The notes under the pieces were generated by a model. The model was not told where the DNA came from. It searched no databases and was given only the letters and a program-made list of their open reading frames with translations. From positions 1-6,353 of the forward strand of contig SKIC01000235.1 in the NCBI GenBank assembly GCA_007116685.1: a stretch of DNA of 6,353 nucleotides. Direction: 5' to 3'. The position numbers were made by a program, and so were the translations under genes. The DNA comes from Balneolales bacterium (GTDB lineage: Bacteria; Bacteroidota; Rhodothermia; Balneolales; Natronogracilivirgulaceae). Shown here in pieces: positions 5,645-6,353 of the stretch (the stretch's first letter is position 1; every line of letters starts with the position of its first letter).

Positions 5645-6353
5645 ATGAGTACGATAGAGAAACTTTTCTCCGAGAATATATTAAGTGACGAAGATACCAC
5701 ACGCCGAGCGAGACTGTTTGTTCAGATTACTCTGATATTTTCCATTATTGGAATTTTATACGGCACTCTGTATTGGGTGAGTCTGGATTTTATTGAAGGC
5801 ACACAGTTTTTGTATCTTATGACTGTGATAAATTCACTCGGTATCCTATTATTCTACAAAACTCAGAACCTTGTTATTGCAGGTAATTATCTGGGATTAA
5901 TGCTTTTTTCTGCATTTGTATTCCTTTCGTATACAAGTGGTGGGTTGTTTGCCTCTGCAAACTCATGGTTTGGGATTTTGGTATTAGTAACGCTTTTAAT
6001 TGCAGGGGTGAGAACGGGCGTTTTCTGGGGATTAATTGCATTTGCTTACCTCGTTACTCTCTTAGTGATGACCCAAAATGGATTCGAATTTCCAAGTATG
6101 TATGCAGAGGGGACCGATGCACCACGACAGCTTATTGGATTTGGTGGGGGAGTATTGCTCATTTCTATTCTGGCGGTAATTTTTGAAAGCAATAAAAAGA
6201 GAGCGTATGAAAAATTAGATCATGCCTTGAACACTACCGTTAAAGACTTGGAAAACGCGAGGGAACACGTTTACCAATCGGCATCAGAAACGGCCTCAAA
6301 AGCAAGTGAATGCGCTGATTACTCAGAAGGTGTAAGAGCGAATCTAGAAAATA
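5645..6353 (+). CDS. Six-helix membrane protein with cytoplasmic helical extension, probable signalling receptor (cut by window edge)
   Basis: An open frame from ATG at 5645 continues past the right edge; 236 codons are visible. I do not recognise the exact family. About 20 polar residues come first, then six hydrophobic segments at roughly 24-44, 54-71, 77-96, 106-121, 124-143 and 163-181. Basic residues (Arg20-Arg23, Lys72, Arg123, Lys184-Arg186) fall on the same side under the positive-inside rule, giving N-in/C-in topology with a periplasmic loop of about 20 residues between helices 5 and 6. After helix 6 comes a helical, Ala/Ser/Glu-rich stretch (HALNTTVKDLENAREHVYQ and onward) that looks like a signalling coiled coil. 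This layout suits a histidine kinase, chemoreceptor-like protein or cyclase whose output domain is outside the window. No catalytic motif is visible. The start follows an A-rich leader without a Shine-Dalgarno and a good promoter lies upstream, so it is probably its own transcription unit. Confidence 0.8.
   Translation, partial: MSTIEKLFSENILSDEDTTRRARLFVQITLIFSIIGILYGTLYWVSLDFIEGTQFLYLMTVINSLGILLFYKTQNLVIAGNYLGLMLFSAFVFLSYTSGGLFASANSWFGILVLVTLLIAGVRTGVFWGLIAFAYLVTLLVMTQNGFEFPSMYAEGTDAPRQLIGFGGGVLLISILAVIFESNKKRAYEKLDHALNTTVKDLENAREHVYQSASETASKASECADYSEGVRANLEN

Noticed and set aside
5965..6186. A 73-residue plus-strand open frame beginning MVWDFGISNAF.
   Set aside because: It is out of frame with, and fully inside, the membrane protein gene, whose frame shows coherent hydrophobic segments.

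Overview
The window looks like chromosomal DNA of a bacterium in the Bacteroidota or a close relative (FCB group; Balneola- or Cytophaga-like lineages fit). Three things suggest this. Coding is AT-leaning. Most start codons lack a Shine-Dalgarno sequence and are preceded by A/T-rich DNA. Before the last gene there is a promoter-like pair, TTG-N19-TATCTTCG, resembling the Bacteroidota consensus TTTG-N19-21-TAnnTTTG. Genus cannot be set from the sequence alone. All genes appear intact except the two cut by the window edges. I see no mobile element, CRISPR array, tRNA or rRNA.

Layout: (1) Positions 1-963, minus strand: tryptophan 2,3-dioxygenase followed 38 bases downstream by the first 37 codons of a kynureninase-like gene, a tryptophan-to-kynurenine catabolic pair that continues past the left edge. 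(2) Positions 964-1072: a divergent intergenic region. (3) Positions 1073-3214, plus strand: a TatD-family metal-dependent hydrolase directly abutting radA (stop TAG immediately followed by ATG), a two-gene DNA-maintenance transcription unit. (4) Positions 3215-3313: convergent intergenic region with a strong GC-rich terminator and a second, AU-rich hairpin. (5) Positions 3314-3508, minus strand: rpsU (ribosomal protein bS21). (6) Positions 3509-3558: a 50-base divergent spacer with one perfect palindrome inside it and a second that runs over the next start codon. (7) Positions 3559-5589, plus strand: a YheS-like ABC-F ATPase acting on the ribosome. (8) Positions 5590-5644: a short spacer carrying a promoter-like signal centred in an imperfect dyad. 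(9) Positions 5645-6353: the start of a six-helix membrane protein with a cytoplasmic helical extension, probably a signalling receptor, cut by the right edge.

The functional themes are tryptophan/kynurenine metabolism, DNA repair and recombination, translation (bS21 and ABC-F share a divergent promoter region), and membrane signalling. These are mostly ordinary housekeeping genes. I found no convincing undescribed system. The most useful second-look items are the dyad over the promoter of the membrane protein, the paired palindromes between rpsU and the ABC-F gene, the lack of a Shine-Dalgarno sequence before rpsU, and the unidentified membrane receptor.
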